Source of the DNA: Nitrosopumilus adriaticus
GTDB lineage: Archaea > Thermoproteota > Nitrososphaeria > Nitrososphaerales > Nitrosopumilaceae
Length of the DNA stretch: 64,000 bases
Direction of reading: 5' to 3'
Assembly: GCF_000956175.1 (NCBI RefSeq)
Contig: NZ_CP011070.1
Location: 1,482,147 to 1,546,146 of the forward strand
Shown here: piece by piece, positions 31,803 through 41,740 of the stretch
Position numbering within the stretch: the first letter of the stretch is position 1
Layout of the letters: each line of letters opens with the position of its first letter
The notes under the pieces: generated by a model
Told to the model about the DNA's origin: nothing
Databases searched by the model: none
Seen by the model: only the letters and a program-made list of their open reading frames with translations
Program-made: the position numbers and the translations under genes

Positions 31803-32984
31803 TCATTCCACTGTAATTAAACTCGACATTATTGGTGCTAGCACAGTTGGATCGCCAAGAGAGTTCCAGACAAATGTTTCAATGGCGTAATTTCCAGAGT
31901 TTTTTGGGATCCATGATTGTGAAACATCAAGACTTTGTCCAGACGATAATTCACCTTGAACCCATGAGATAGACTCTACAATATTATTTTCGTTTTTAAC
32001 TTGAATCAAGTAAACAAATTTCTGATCAAATTCATTTGGATTAACTATAGTTCCAACTATTTGTAATGAATTATCAGGTGAAAAGGATTCTAGAGAATTT
32101 CCAAGTGCATCAGAAAATTGGATTGGGAGATTATCAATTCTATCTATTGGAGGAATTGATGAATCAACCAAGGCAAAAGTTTCAAGGGCTAAATTATCTG
32201 AGACGGAATATGGCTTTGGTAAAGTATAATCATCATATTTTGCAGAGATTTTATCACCAGGAATCGAATACAGTCTACTTCCACTGGTAGTTGAACTTTG
32301 AGATAAGGAAAAGGTTGCCACAAACATACCAGAACTTTCTGATGTCTCAATTCCATCAACTTCAAATCCTGCAATATCAGAATCAGATGAAATTTGAATT
32401 GGAATATGATCTAGTGCTTCAGGATTGAGATTCATATCTGAATCAATGATGCGTACAGTTACAATTTCATCTAAGAGATAAACTTCTTGAGTGAATTGAA
32501 TAGTTCCAGCATTCCAACGTACAGGTGCAGATTCAGTTAGGATTACACCATCTGCAAATTCAAATGATATTGTAACTGCCGAATCCCTATCGACTTCTAA
32601 AAATCCACTAGTAGGACCAGTGCCCATGGTTCTCGGAGTTGTGTCAATAGTTCCATCACCATCTACATCATGCGCAAATCCTGTAAGTATTACTTCAGCT
32701 GTAAAAATTCCAGAATTTACATCAGTCTCTGTAAATCTATAAGGCTCTAGCGAATGCTCTCTTGTGGAAATTTTAATGGGATGGTCTTGTGTATTTCCTA
32801 TTGAATCAATCAAATCTTTATCAGTATTCCAACTAGGAGCAATGATTGTCATCTTTATTTTGTCAGTCCAAGAGTAGAAGGGTTTGTCTGTAAATATCGG
32901 AGAGTATGGTTTATCATAATCAGGAATTGATTCTCCAAATGCTGGAAATAAAATCAATGGAACTATGATGAAAAAAAGATACAT
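31803..32984 (-). CDS. Secreted beta-sandwich surface protein
   Basis: About 393 residues from ATG 32982-32984 (a start 15 bases earlier is also in frame). A signal peptide (MYLFFIIVPLILFPAFG) is followed by domains like those of thaumarchaeal S-layer-type proteins: ETDVNSGIFTAEVILTGF, DSDMNLNPEALDHIPIQISS and ETSESSGMFVATFSLS. The last 120 residues form an Ig-like domain ending QSWIPKNSGNYAIETFVWN. It carries no PEFG tail. Part of the block inserted into the RNA polymerase/ribosomal operon. Confidence 0.75.
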   Translation of the reverse strand: MYLFFIIVPLILFPAFGESIPDYDKPYSPIFTDKPFYSWTDKIKMTIIAPSWNTDKDLIDSIGNTQDHPIKISTREHSLEPYRFTETDVNSGIFTAEVILTGFAHDVDGDGTIDTTPRTMGTGPTSGFLEVDRDSAVTISFEFADGVILTESAPVRWNAGTIQFTQEVYLLDEIVTVRIIDSDMNLNPEALDHIPIQISSDSDIAGFEVDGIETSESSGMFVATFSLSQSSTTSGSRLYSIPGDKISAKYDDYTLPKPYSVSDNLALETFALVDSSIPPIDRIDNLPIQFSDALGNSLESFSPDNSLQIVGTIVNPNEFDQKFVYLIQVKNENNIVESISWVQGELSSGQSLDVSQSWIPKNSGNYAIETFVWNSLGDPTVLAPIMSSLITVE

Positions 32985-33028
32985 GTGAATAATTAACAAA
33001 TATTGAATTTAATGTTTGATAGAATAAT

Positions 33029-33259
33029 CTAGGATTCGTCTTCTGGAAGAGAGACGAGTAAAATATTATCTCCACGCAGTAGAGTCTTTCCAATCTTTTC
33101 ATGCTTTTCTTCAGTCACATCTTCAGCATCTTCTAATGTCAAATTCATGTGAATATCAAAGTCTTTGAGAATTCCTTGAATAGTTCTAGTATTTCTTAAA
33201 CGAAGTAAGACAAGCTTATCTTTGCTGTTGTTCATTAGATTTGTAATTTCATCGGCCAT
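33029..33259 (-). CDS. Sm-like (Lsm) RNA-binding protein
   Basis: 76 residues. Sm1 motif VLLRLRNTRTIQGILKDFDIH followed by MNLTLEDAEDV, and Sm2 motif LLRGDNILLVSLPE. Archaeal Lsm proteins form heptameric rings that bind U-rich RNA. It sits 13 bp downstream of rpoA on the same strand, so it is probably the last gene of the RNA polymerase transcript. Confidence 0.92.
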   Translation of the reverse strand: MADEITNLMNNSKDKLVLLRLRNTRTIQGILKDFDIHMNLTLEDAEDVTEEKHEKIGKTLLRGDNILLVSLPEDES

Positions 33260-33272
33260 AATTTTTACCAGA

Positions 33273-36200
33273 TTATTTCTTTTTACTTACTTGCATGTAC
33301 AAGTCAACAGTTCCACTTCCGATTGGAATGTTACTACCGACAATTACATTTTCAGTGATACCCTTGAGTTGTTCCACTTCCCCGCCAAGTGCAGCATGTG
33401 CAATGGTTGGAACTGTAATTTCAAATGCGGCTCTTGCAAGGACACTGTCTTTGGTACCTGCAATTCCGTGTCTACCGATTTGTTGCATGTATCCTCTTGA
33501 GCACATCAAATCAGATACTAACATAATGTATCTATTATCTACCTCCAATCCTTGGTCGCCTAGTGTGTGATTGAGTTCATCAATCAATGCGTTTCTTGCA
33601 GCCTCAATACCCAGAGTTCCTGCAATTTCAAAGACATTGTTTGTTCTGACATTTGTTTTGTCAATGCCCTTTACTTCAAGAACTTTGGCAATGTTTGAAC
33701 CAGTTGTTTGAATTACCCATTCATCATCTTTTTGAACCAGTGTTACACGTTCAACGTCAGGAACTCCCTTTACGGTAGTGTTTAGAACTTTATTTCTAAT
33801 TGCAATTACAGTAGCAGTGTCAGACTCTTCAACTAGTTTGAGAGTAATCAGTTCACCAACTGTCTCCATTTTGAATTTCTTGTTGGATGCAAGTGATGCT
33901 TCAACCTCAGCAATTGAGCAACCCCTTTCTTTGAGCCTATTTTCACTTAAGATTAATTTGATTTCAGTAGAATAGTCAGTTTCACTGGTTGCAATTAACG
34001 CACTGATTTTAGTTTGTAATACATTTCTTGCAACTTCAATTGCTTTTTCTCGAGATTTCTTTGATTCGTTATCAAGATAGATATCCATAGTTGGAGTTAC
34101 AGGTTTCTTTCTTGCGTCAACTAATTCAATTAATCTTGGAAGACCCAAAGTTACGTTTCTTTCTTTAATTCCTGCAAAGTGGAATGTTCTCAAAGTCATC
34201 TGAGTTCCAGGTTCACCAATTGATTGTGCAGTAATAATTCCGACTGCTTGTCCTGGCTCCACTTTGGCTTTGTTGTACAGTGATAATCCTTTCTTACAAA
34301 CTGCTTCCACACCATCTTTACTTAAAGAAGACTCATGCAAGGCTTCAGAAACAAGAGAGGTTAGTCTTGGACTGAATGTCTTTGTGTATTTTTTAATGGC
34401 AGAATCAATTTCATCTTTTGTTGCTTTTTTACCAGAATCAATCATGGTTTGAGATTCAGCTAGTCTACTAGCGTTAAATGCTTCACCATGATCACTTTTT
34501 GCAACATCAATTCCATCTTCACCGTAAAGGAATTGTACAATGTGACCGTGTGGATCTCTTACTGTTCCATCATATTCTAATCTAATGTGTTCTAATGCGT
34601 TGATCAATCTACGCTGCATGTAACCACTTTGTTGGGTTCTAACTGCAGTATCTACAAGTCCTTCACGTCCACCCATTGCGTGGAAGAAGAATTCTAATGC
34701 AGAAAGACCTTCTCTATAATTGGATTTTACAAATCCGTGTGCATCGGGATTATTATCATGTTCTTGGAAATGGGTCAATGCACGATTATGATAACCATCA
34801 TTCATTCTATTTCCTCTTCTTGACTGTTGTCCTAATGCACCTGCCATCTGACCTACGTTAAGAGATGAACCTCTAGCACCTGTTGTAGCCATAATTTTTC
34901 CAGCATTAGTGTCATCAAGGGAATTATTTGCAGTAGAGCCGGCTTTGTCTCTTGCTTTACCCAATTCATTTACAATGTATGCTTCAAGTGCCTCTTCAGC
35001 TCTCATTCCTCTTGTAAGTTTCAGGGTTCCTTTTTCATATTGATGAGTTAAATCAGATACAACATCATAAGTTGCTTGAATATCATCTAGAATCTGTTGT
35101 TTTTCTTTTTCTGGTACTTCAAGATCACCAAAGCCATAACTGAAACCATAACTTGTGATGAATTGTTTTACCATAATTAGAATAGAGTTTAAGAAATTCT
35201 TTCCAACTGCATTTCCATAGTCTTTTGTAATTCGGTGTAAGACACTTTCTGGTTCTTCTGCACCAATTGATGTTTTGTCAATCACACCACTGATGAGTTC
35301 ACCTTTTTTAATTACAACATCTTTTGCAGGACCGCTTGTACCCTTTGACCATTTTGATGTAAGGACATAGTTGAAGTCTTTTGGAAGGAATAGTGAAAAT
35401 AGTTGTTTTCCAGTGTAGGCTGGACCATCTTTAGTTTTAGTACCGGGCTTTGGAAGTGCGTCTTTGTAACCGCCAAGCATTGCAAGGTTTGAGAATTCTT
35501 GAACAGAAAGAGTTGTTCCGTCTTTTGTTAGAAGATATGCACCAGTAACAAAGTCTCTTAGTGCGCCAATGATTGGACCACCATATCTAGGAGAGATTAA
35601 TTGATCTTGAACTCTCATCAAAAGAATTGCTTCTGCTCTGGCCTCCTCACTTTGAGGAACGTGAAGGTTCATCTCATCACCATCAAAATCTGCGTTGTAT
35701 GGAGGACACACTGAAGGATGCAATCTGAAAGTTTTACCAGGGAGTACTCTCACATAGTGAGCCATAATTGACATCTGGTGAAGTGAAGGTTGTCTGTTAA
35801 ACATGACAATATCACCGTCTGCAAGATGTCTTTCAATTAGATAACCAATCTCAAGGGTTTCTGCAATAGTAGAACGGTCTTCTACAAAATCCAATCTAAT
35901 CTTTACACCATCAGGTCTAACGATATAGTTGACACCTGGGAATTTTTCAGGTCCGTTAATTACGAGTTTTCGCATTCTCTCAATATTCCATTCTGTAACA
36001 ATTTCAGGGATTGTTAGTTTCATGGCTACTTGTTCAGGAACTCCAACTTCAGACAAATCCAAGTTAGGATCAGGGGAAATTACAGTTCTACTTGAAAAGT
36101 CAACCCTCTTTCCAGAGAGTGAACCTCTGAATCGTCCTTCTTTTCCTTTTAGTCTTTGAGTTAATGTTTTAAGTGGACGTCCAGAACGATGATGAGCTTG

Positions 36201-37064
36201 TGGAATTCCAGAAACTTCATTATCAAAATATGTTGTAGAGTGATATTGTAACAGGTCAACTAGGTCTTGTACAATGAGTGGCGGTGTTCCTGCCTCTTTA
36301 CTTTCTTTTAGTCTTTGATTAACTCTGATGATATCTACCATTTTGTGTGTCAAATCATCCTCAGATCTAATTCCTGTCTCAAGAATAATTGATGGTCTTA
36401 CAGTTACTGGTGGTACTGGTAATGCTTGAAGAATAAACCACTCAGGTCGAGCAGTGACAGGATCATATGATAGCAATTGCAAGTCTTCATCAAGAATTTG
36501 TGAGAATCTTTCTCTAATTGTAATTGGAAGTAATCTATGTTCACCAATCTCTGTTTTCTCAACGAAGATAGTTGGTTTTGTAAATACTAGCTCATACTGT
36601 GTCTTTCCACAATGTGGACATTCTTTTGCTTTCTTTGCTTTTTCTATAATTTGTTCTGGAATACGTTTTTGAGAAATTACAGTATATGCAGCATGTTTGT
36701 CTTTGATTTTTTTGAATTCATTCAAATCTTCTTGTGGGACTTTGAGTCTTGCACATGAGCGACATGTTGATTGTAATAGTTTGTAAATATTATCAATGAA
36801 TGCAATATGTAAAATTGGTTCTGCAAGTTCAATATGTCCAAAGTGTCCAGGACATCTGGCTGCTGTATTTCCACATGTTAGACATTTTTGTCCAGGTTCA
36901 AGAGTTCCAAGTCGTCCATCCATAAGACCGCCTTGAACTGGCATTCCATCTTCATCATATGTTTCAGGAGCAGTGATTTCTGCAACAGAGTATTTTCTAA
37001 CTTCAGTTGGAGACCATACAGAAAAACGAATTCCGTCAATTGATTTGATAGCTTGAAGGGACAT
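33273..37064 (-). CDS. rpoA: DNA-directed RNA polymerase largest subunit, unsplit Rpo1 (A' + A'')
   Basis: 1263 residues. The catalytic Mg2+ motif NADFDGD is at 456-462. N-terminal zinc cysteines lie in CLTCGNTAARCPGHFGH. The bridge-helix and trigger-loop region (AVGIITAQSIGEPGTQMTLRTFHFAG) follows in the same frame. Most archaea split this gene into A' and A''; the single gene is a known thaumarchaeal trait. Its start overlaps the rpoB stop as TAATG. Confidence 0.98.
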   Translation of the reverse strand: MSLQAIKSIDGIRFSVWSPTEVRKYSVAEITAPETYDEDGMPVQGGLMDGRLGTLEPGQKCLTCGNTAARCPGHFGHIELAEPILHIAFIDNIYKLLQSTCRSCARLKVPQEDLNEFKKIKDKHAAYTVISQKRIPEQIIEKAKKAKECPHCGKTQYELVFTKPTIFVEKTEIGEHRLLPITIRERFSQILDEDLQLLSYDPVTARPEWFILQALPVPPVTVRPSIILETGIRSEDDLTHKMVDIIRVNQRLKESKEAGTPPLIVQDLVDLLQYHSTTYFDNEVSGIPQAHHRSGRPLKTLTQRLKGKEGRFRGSLSGKRVDFSSRTVISPDPNLDLSEVGVPEQVAMKLTIPEIVTEWNIERMRKLVINGPEKFPGVNYIVRPDGVKIRLDFVEDRSTIAETLEIGYLIERHLADGDIVMFNRQPSLHQMSIMAHYVRVLPGKTFRLHPSVCPPYNADFDGDEMNLHVPQSEEARAEAILLMRVQDQLISPRYGGPIIGALRDFVTGAYLLTKDGTTLSVQEFSNLAMLGGYKDALPKPGTKTKDGPAYTGKQLFSLFLPKDFNYVLTSKWSKGTSGPAKDVVIKKGELISGVIDKTSIGAEEPESVLHRITKDYGNAVGKNFLNSILIMVKQFITSYGFSYGFGDLEVPEKEKQQILDDIQATYDVVSDLTHQYEKGTLKLTRGMRAEEALEAYIVNELGKARDKAGSTANNSLDDTNAGKIMATTGARGSSLNVGQMAGALGQQSRRGNRMNDGYHNRALTHFQEHDNNPDAHGFVKSNYREGLSALEFFFHAMGGREGLVDTAVRTQQSGYMQRRLINALEHIRLEYDGTVRDPHGHIVQFLYGEDGIDVAKSDHGEAFNASRLAESQTMIDSGKKATKDEIDSAIKKYTKTFSPRLTSLVSEALHESSLSKDGVEAVCKKGLSLYNKAKVEPGQAVGIITAQSIGEPGTQMTLRTFHFAGIKERNVTLGLPRLIELVDARKKPVTPTMDIYLDNESKKSREKAIEVARNVLQTKISALIATSETDYSTEIKLILSENRLKERGCSIAEVEASLASNKKFKMETVGELITLKLVEESDTATVIAIRNKVLNTTVKGVPDVERVTLVQKDDEWVIQTTGSNIAKVLEVKGIDKTNVRTNNVFEIAGTLGIEAARNALIDELNHTLGDQGLEVDNRYIMLVSDLMCSRGYMQQIGRHGIAGTKDSVLARAAFEITVPTIAHAALGGEVEQLKGITENVIVGSNIPIGSGTVDLYMQVSKKK

Positions 37065-40000
37065 TAGATTTTCTCCTTGATTAATAGACGTGGTGCAACG
37101 TTAAGACTCTGCATTTCTTGTAAGAGTAGTTTGAATGCATATGCCACTGATACTGATGAGACTTTGGCTTTATCGCCACAAACTCGGCAGACATATTTTC
37201 TTTGTTTAACATCATGATAAGCAACTAGACCACATCTTTCACATACAAAGATATCAGATTTGTCAGATTCATCTAGCAATCTATCTTTTAGAATCATTGA
37301 AGCACCATAAGCAATCAAGCAATCTCTCTCCATTTCACCAAATCTTAATCCACCACCTCTTGCTCTACCTTCAGTTGGTTGTTTAGTTAACATCTGAACT
37401 TGTCCACGTGCTCTTGCATGGATTTTGTCTGCAACCATGTGATGAAGTTTTTGATAGTACACAACACCAATAAAGACATCTACTGGGAATGGTTTTCCAG
37501 TTCTTCCGTCATACATCACTTCTTTACCAGAATATTTGAAACCATGTGCATCCATTACTTCCTTGACCTCATCCATTTTTTCTCCTACAAATGCTGAACC
37601 ATCAAATCGCTTTCCACGAAATGCAGCAGCTTTTCCACATACAGATTCCATCATCATTCCAACAGTCATTCTTGATGGGAATGCATGAGGATTAATTAAA
37701 ACGTCAGGAGACATTCCTTCTGCAGTATATGGTAAATCTTCTGCTTTAGCTAAAATTCCAAGAACACCTTTTTGTCCGTGTCTTGATGCAAACTTGTCAC
37801 CAATTTCAGGTATTCTCATATCTCTTGCCCGAATCTTGTACATTTTTCCACCTTCATTTGATTGAGTCATTACTACAGTATCAACAACACCAGTTTCAGA
37901 TGGTCTTACACCAATTGAGGTATCTCGTCTGTAAGGACCTGAAGATTCAAACTCTCTATATTCTTCCATAAATCTTGGAGGACTGGTTTTTCCAATTAAA
38001 ATATCCCCACCCTTTACTGGTGCTTCTGATGCAACAACACCATCTTCTTCAAGTAATCTATATGCTCTCTCTCCCTTGTAACCTCTAATGTTATCTTCAG
38101 CATTAGGAATTTCAAAAGTATCACGCATTCCACCAGGGTATTGTTTTGCCTCGGCATCATAAATTCTATAAAAGAAAGTTCTACCCAAACCCCTATCAAC
38201 AGATGCCTTGCTAAGTACAATTGCATCTTCGATGTTATATCCATCAAATGGTAATACTGCAACTACACAGTTCTGACCTGCAGGTCTATCTTCCAATCCT
38301 AAAAGCTTCATTGCTTTGGTGTTTACAATTGGAACTTGAGGATATAGCATAAAGTGTTGTCTAACGTAAGTACTAGTATTCATCATCGGTGTTGAGAATC
38401 CTAAACTTTGTTTTGCCATTGCAGACTCGTATGTATTTCTTGGAGACTGGTTATGTTCAGGATATGGAATGATAGAAGCTCCTGCACCCAAGATTGCTGG
38501 TGGGAAGACTTCAAGATGAGTGTGTTTCTTTGTATCTTTTTCATCCAAAGTAACATAGCAATTTTCTTCTTCATTAGCATCAATCATTTCTAAAACACCC
38601 ATTCTCAAAAGATCAGTCCAAGAAAGTAATTTCTTTGAAATTTTATCCAACAGATCTTGGGTTAGTAATGATTTGTTATCTTTGATAATTATCAGTGGTC
38701 TCAAAACACGTCCAGCATTGCAATTTACATAAAGTCTTCTTGTCGATCCTTCAATGTCAGATTTATGGAATGAGACTCCAACGTGAGGATGTATCTTTGA
38801 GTTTCTTCTAAGATCTCTTAGAGATTCAGCTAGTTCTTGACCGTCTTTATAATAGCCAATAAGACGACCATCAACAAATACGCGGGTTCCATCTTTCTTC
38901 AAATCTTCTTTTGCATCAAAGAAATGTACAGTTCCAAGATCATAGAGTTTTTCTACAATTTCTTCAGATGGGACATTTACTGAGATAATTCCAGATAGTG
39001 CAAGATTTTTTACCAAACCACAGTTGGAGCCTTCAGGAGTTTCACTAGGACAAATTCTTCCAAAGTGAGTAGCATGCAAGTCTCTTGCCTCAAAGTTTGG
39101 CTGTGTTCTACTAAGAGGAGATTGAATTCTTCTAAGATGGCTAATTGTTGAGAGATAGTTTGTTCTATCAAGTAATTGAGTAACACCGACACGTCCTCGT
39201 CCCCAGTTTCCTGTTGCAATGGCATTGTTTAGTTTATCAGTGATAATTCCTGGACGAATTGCAGCAGCGACTGCATTGATTCCACGTTTTTGACCTGATC
39301 TTTCTAATTGGTATTTCATGTCTCGGACCAAATTTCTAAATGCAGTTCTAAATAGATCTGCTAACATTTGTCCGGCAAATTTGATTACTTTGTTTCCATA
39401 ATGATCCTTGTCATCAGGAGTAATCCAGCCGAGTTTTAATTCTAATAATTTACAAGCTGCCTCACCTAAGAATTGTGCTTTCTCTTTTCTGTTCTCGGGA
39501 TGTTTACCCAAATGTGGTAACAATCCCCAATCAAGTAAAGTCTCAGCACGTTTGATTTGGAATTCCTCTAACATTCCAGGTGCGATTCTTTTACTGATGT
39601 AAACAATAGCATCTTTAGATGTTGGAACATCACCTGCTTTTTCAAAGGAGCCTTCTAATTCATCTTGCAAGTCATCTACCAATGAAACTACTGCCGCAAT
39701 TTCTCTATCAGATTCCAATCCAAGTGCCCTCATTAATGTGACAACGGGGATATCAACAGGAGAGCCAGGGATTCTAGCTACAATCAAACCATCATTTTTC
39801 ATTACAAGTTCTAATTTTGCACGATAACCAACAATTGATGAATATACTTTAGCTTTGAAAACAATGTTTCCACCAACAGTTTCTCTATCAACAATAATTT
39901 TGTTGTATGAAAGATCTTCGAGTCCTACTATGACTCTCTCAGAACCATTAATGATAAAGTAACCACCTGGATCATTTGGATCTTCACCATGTTCAATTAA

Positions 40001-40411
40001 TTTTTGAGTAGAGAAATTATGTAAGATGCATGCATTTGATTTTGCCATTACTGGTACGTCACCAACATGAACAAATCTTGATTCCAAAATTTTACCATCT
40101 TCTACAACACTTGCCTCCATCATTACAGGTGCAGAATATGAAACATTTCTCAGTCTTGCCTCAGCGGGAGTAATGTGAGTAATAGAACCATCAAGTTCCA
40201 TCATTCTTGGTTGTTGGAGTTTAACTTTTCCTAGTTGAATTTTGTAAGGATATTCAGCATTTTCAATATCAATTTGACCTACCTCATTGATGATACTTTG
40301 TAATCCTCTTTCTAGGAATTCATCAAAGGAGTTTAGATGTTGACGTGCAATACCTTCACGTTTTAAAATATCTTGAATTACGGGCCAACGTTTGGTAGAA
40401 GGATCTGCCAT
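37064..40411 (-). CDS. rpoB: DNA-directed RNA polymerase subunit Rpo2 (B)
   Basis: 1115 residues, unsplit B subunit, forming the upper jaw and part of the active site. Recognisable parts are RVGVTQLLDRTNYLSTISHL (fork), GQNCVVAVLPFDGYNIEDAI, IGDKFASRHGQKGVLG with its conserved Lys/His, and a C-terminal zinc ribbon (CERCGLVAY, CRVCG). Start overlaps the rpoH stop as TAATG. Confidence 0.98.
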   Translation of the reverse strand: MADPSTKRWPVIQDILKREGIARQHLNSFDEFLERGLQSIINEVGQIDIENAEYPYKIQLGKVKLQQPRMMELDGSITHITPAEARLRNVSYSAPVMMEASVVEDGKILESRFVHVGDVPVMAKSNACILHNFSTQKLIEHGEDPNDPGGYFIINGSERVIVGLEDLSYNKIIVDRETVGGNIVFKAKVYSSIVGYRAKLELVMKNDGLIVARIPGSPVDIPVVTLMRALGLESDREIAAVVSLVDDLQDELEGSFEKAGDVPTSKDAIVYISKRIAPGMLEEFQIKRAETLLDWGLLPHLGKHPENRKEKAQFLGEAACKLLELKLGWITPDDKDHYGNKVIKFAGQMLADLFRTAFRNLVRDMKYQLERSGQKRGINAVAAAIRPGIITDKLNNAIATGNWGRGRVGVTQLLDRTNYLSTISHLRRIQSPLSRTQPNFEARDLHATHFGRICPSETPEGSNCGLVKNLALSGIISVNVPSEEIVEKLYDLGTVHFFDAKEDLKKDGTRVFVDGRLIGYYKDGQELAESLRDLRRNSKIHPHVGVSFHKSDIEGSTRRLYVNCNAGRVLRPLIIIKDNKSLLTQDLLDKISKKLLSWTDLLRMGVLEMIDANEEENCYVTLDEKDTKKHTHLEVFPPAILGAGASIIPYPEHNQSPRNTYESAMAKQSLGFSTPMMNTSTYVRQHFMLYPQVPIVNTKAMKLLGLEDRPAGQNCVVAVLPFDGYNIEDAIVLSKASVDRGLGRTFFYRIYDAEAKQYPGGMRDTFEIPNAEDNIRGYKGERAYRLLEEDGVVASEAPVKGGDILIGKTSPPRFMEEYREFESSGPYRRDTSIGVRPSETGVVDTVVMTQSNEGGKMYKIRARDMRIPEIGDKFASRHGQKGVLGILAKAEDLPYTAEGMSPDVLINPHAFPSRMTVGMMMESVCGKAAAFRGKRFDGSAFVGEKMDEVKEVMDAHGFKYSGKEVMYDGRTGKPFPVDVFIGVVYYQKLHHMVADKIHARARGQVQMLTKQPTEGRARGGGLRFGEMERDCLIAYGASMILKDRLLDESDKSDIFVCERCGLVAYHDVKQRKYVCRVCGDKAKVSSVSVAYAFKLLLQEMQSLNVAPRLLIKEKI

Positions 40412-40662
40412 TATACTTCCACCACGTATCTGTAATAGAGACTCTCACCGGCAGTTGGGCTTTTTCTAGTAATTTTTATCATATCACCAGGTTTTATTCC
40501 AAGTCCCAAAATTGCAGGATCGTTTACAAAGATTAAAGGCAATTCTGTTGGTTTACAGTTGTATTTTTTCAAAACTTCTTCAGCTTCTTGTTTTGAAATA
40601 ATCTCATGTTTTGGTACATAGATATGATCAGGTACTAGAACTTGATTTTTTTTAGTTGCCAT
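40411..40662 (-). CDS. rpoH: DNA-directed RNA polymerase subunit Rpo5 (H)
   Basis: 83 residues, homologous to the C-terminal domain of eukaryotic Rpb5: VPDHIYVPKHEIISKQEAEEV, GLGIKPGDMIKITRKSPTAG and YYRYVVEV. First gene of the polymerase operon. A TATA-like element about 40734-40748 lies upstream. Confidence 0.95.
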   Translation of the reverse strand: MATKKNQVLVPDHIYVPKHEIISKQEAEEVLKKYNCKPTELPLIFVNDPAILGLGIKPGDMIKITRKSPTAGESLYYRYVVEV

Positions 40663-40733
40663 CTACAAAACCCCCACGTAGAACATTAAATGTAACGGAA
40701 AATAATACACACAAACTGTCAAATTTCACGCTC

Positions 40734-40748
40734 GGGTTAATATATATC
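40734..40748 (-). promoter_or_regulatory. Probable promoter of rpoH-rpoB-rpoA
   Basis: The minus strand reads GATATATATTAACCC here, a strong archaeal TATA box. A start about 25 bp downstream would leave a leader of roughly 50 nt before the rpoH ATG. Confidence 0.5.
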
Positions 40749-40837
40749 TAATCTGATATTCGTCAGAGAATTGTGTTTTTTCTTTTTAGTCAATAAATTT
40801 TATCGCAACCTTAAATAGCATAATTTTTCGCCTAAAA

Positions 40838-41677
40838 TTGATGAAAGCTCATCTAACGGTGTTTACCTTATCTGCAATTTTAATTGTAAGTATTGGTATG
40901 GCACCAGCATTTGGACAAATACAAAACTCGATTGTTGTTACTACGGACAAATCATCATATTCAGAAGGTGAAACAATTCTAGTAACAGGTGAAGTGAGAG
41001 ATCTGTATTCTGGCACTCCAGTTAGTGTAATAGTCAAGGCTCCTAATGGAAACTTGGTATCAATTGCACAAGTAACAGTTGGTGTTGATAAAAAATTCAG
41101 CACTGAGATTACTGCTGGCGGAGCGTTAATGAAAGCAGAAGGATCATACACGATTACAGTTCAGTATGGAACTGAAAATCGATCAGCTGAAGCAACATTT
41201 GAATTTGGAGGATCAACAATGACACCACCATCTACAGGAGGTTCTGGTGTAACTGACAAAACAGTTGCAATTGAGGGTTCTACAGATTTGATTGGATATA
41301 CGATCACAGGTGGAAAATTACTAAGTATCATGCCTGATGTAGAAGCAAATTCACTCATTGTATCTATTGATGCAACAAGTGACGGTTCACTAACCTTGAC
41401 AATTCCAAGATCTGTGTTGGATGCAACAATGAATGGTGAAGATGACGATTTCTTTGTCTTAATTGATGGAGAAGAAGTTGACTTTGAGGAAACAACATCA
41501 GCGACAAACAGAGTTCTTACCATAGCATTCCCAGCAGGAGCTGAAGAGATCGAAATAATCGGTACATTTGTAGTCCCAGAATTTGGTACAATTGCAGCCA
41601 TGATTCTAGCAGTAGCAATTATCTCAATAATTGCAGTATCTGCAAAGTCAAGACTTAGCATTATGCCAAGATACTAA
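40838..41677 (+). CDS. PEFG-CTERM secreted surface protein 1
   Basis: 279 residues. Signal peptide (LTVFTLSAILIVSIGMAPAFG), a beta-sandwich domain (TTDKSSYSEGETILVTGEVR), a Ser/Thr/Gly-rich linker, a second domain (SLIVSIDATSDGSLTLTIPR), and a C-terminal PEFG motif, membrane helix and basic end. PEFG-CTERM is a thaumarchaeal sorting signal thought to be cut by an archaeosortase-type enzyme. TATA-like CTTAAATAG at about 40811 precedes it. The last 99 bp are shared with the next two genes. Confidence 0.88.
   Translation: MMKAHLTVFTLSAILIVSIGMAPAFGQIQNSIVVTTDKSSYSEGETILVTGEVRDLYSGTPVSVIVKAPNGNLVSIAQVTVGVDKKFSTEITAGGALMKAEGSYTITVQYGTENRSAEATFEFGGSTMTPPSTGGSGVTDKTVAIEGSTDLIGYTITGGKLLSIMPDVEANSLIVSIDATSDGSLTLTIPRSVLDATMNGEDDDFFVLIDGEEVDFEETTSATNRVLTIAFPAGAEEIEIIGTFVVPEFGTIAAMILAVAIISIIAVSAKSRLSIMPRY
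41579..41677 (+). repeat. Identical 99-bp 3' coding repeat, copy 1
   Basis: From the GAA of PEFG to the TAA stop. Identical at every base, including third codon positions, to 42500-42598 and 43435-43533. Confidence 0.95.
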
Positions 41678-41695
41678 ATTTCATCTTTTTTTCTA

Positions 41696-41715
41696 TTTTT
41701 AAATATACATAAATA
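41696..41715 (+). promoter_or_regulatory. Promoter of second PEFG gene
   Basis: TTTTTAAATATACATAAATA, a TATA box 25 nt before ATG 41741. The same 20 bases occur at 42617-42636 before the third gene. The T-rich stretch just upstream (41681-41700) probably terminates the previous transcript. Confidence 0.7.
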
Positions 41716-41740
41716 ACAAGATATCTGAAGTTGAATTAGT

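Noticed and set aside
40849-41661. Minus-strand open frames opposite the PEFG genes
   Set aside because: They mirror the plus-strand genes, have no promoter or RBS, and repeat with the shared 99-bp tail, as expected for antisense shadows.
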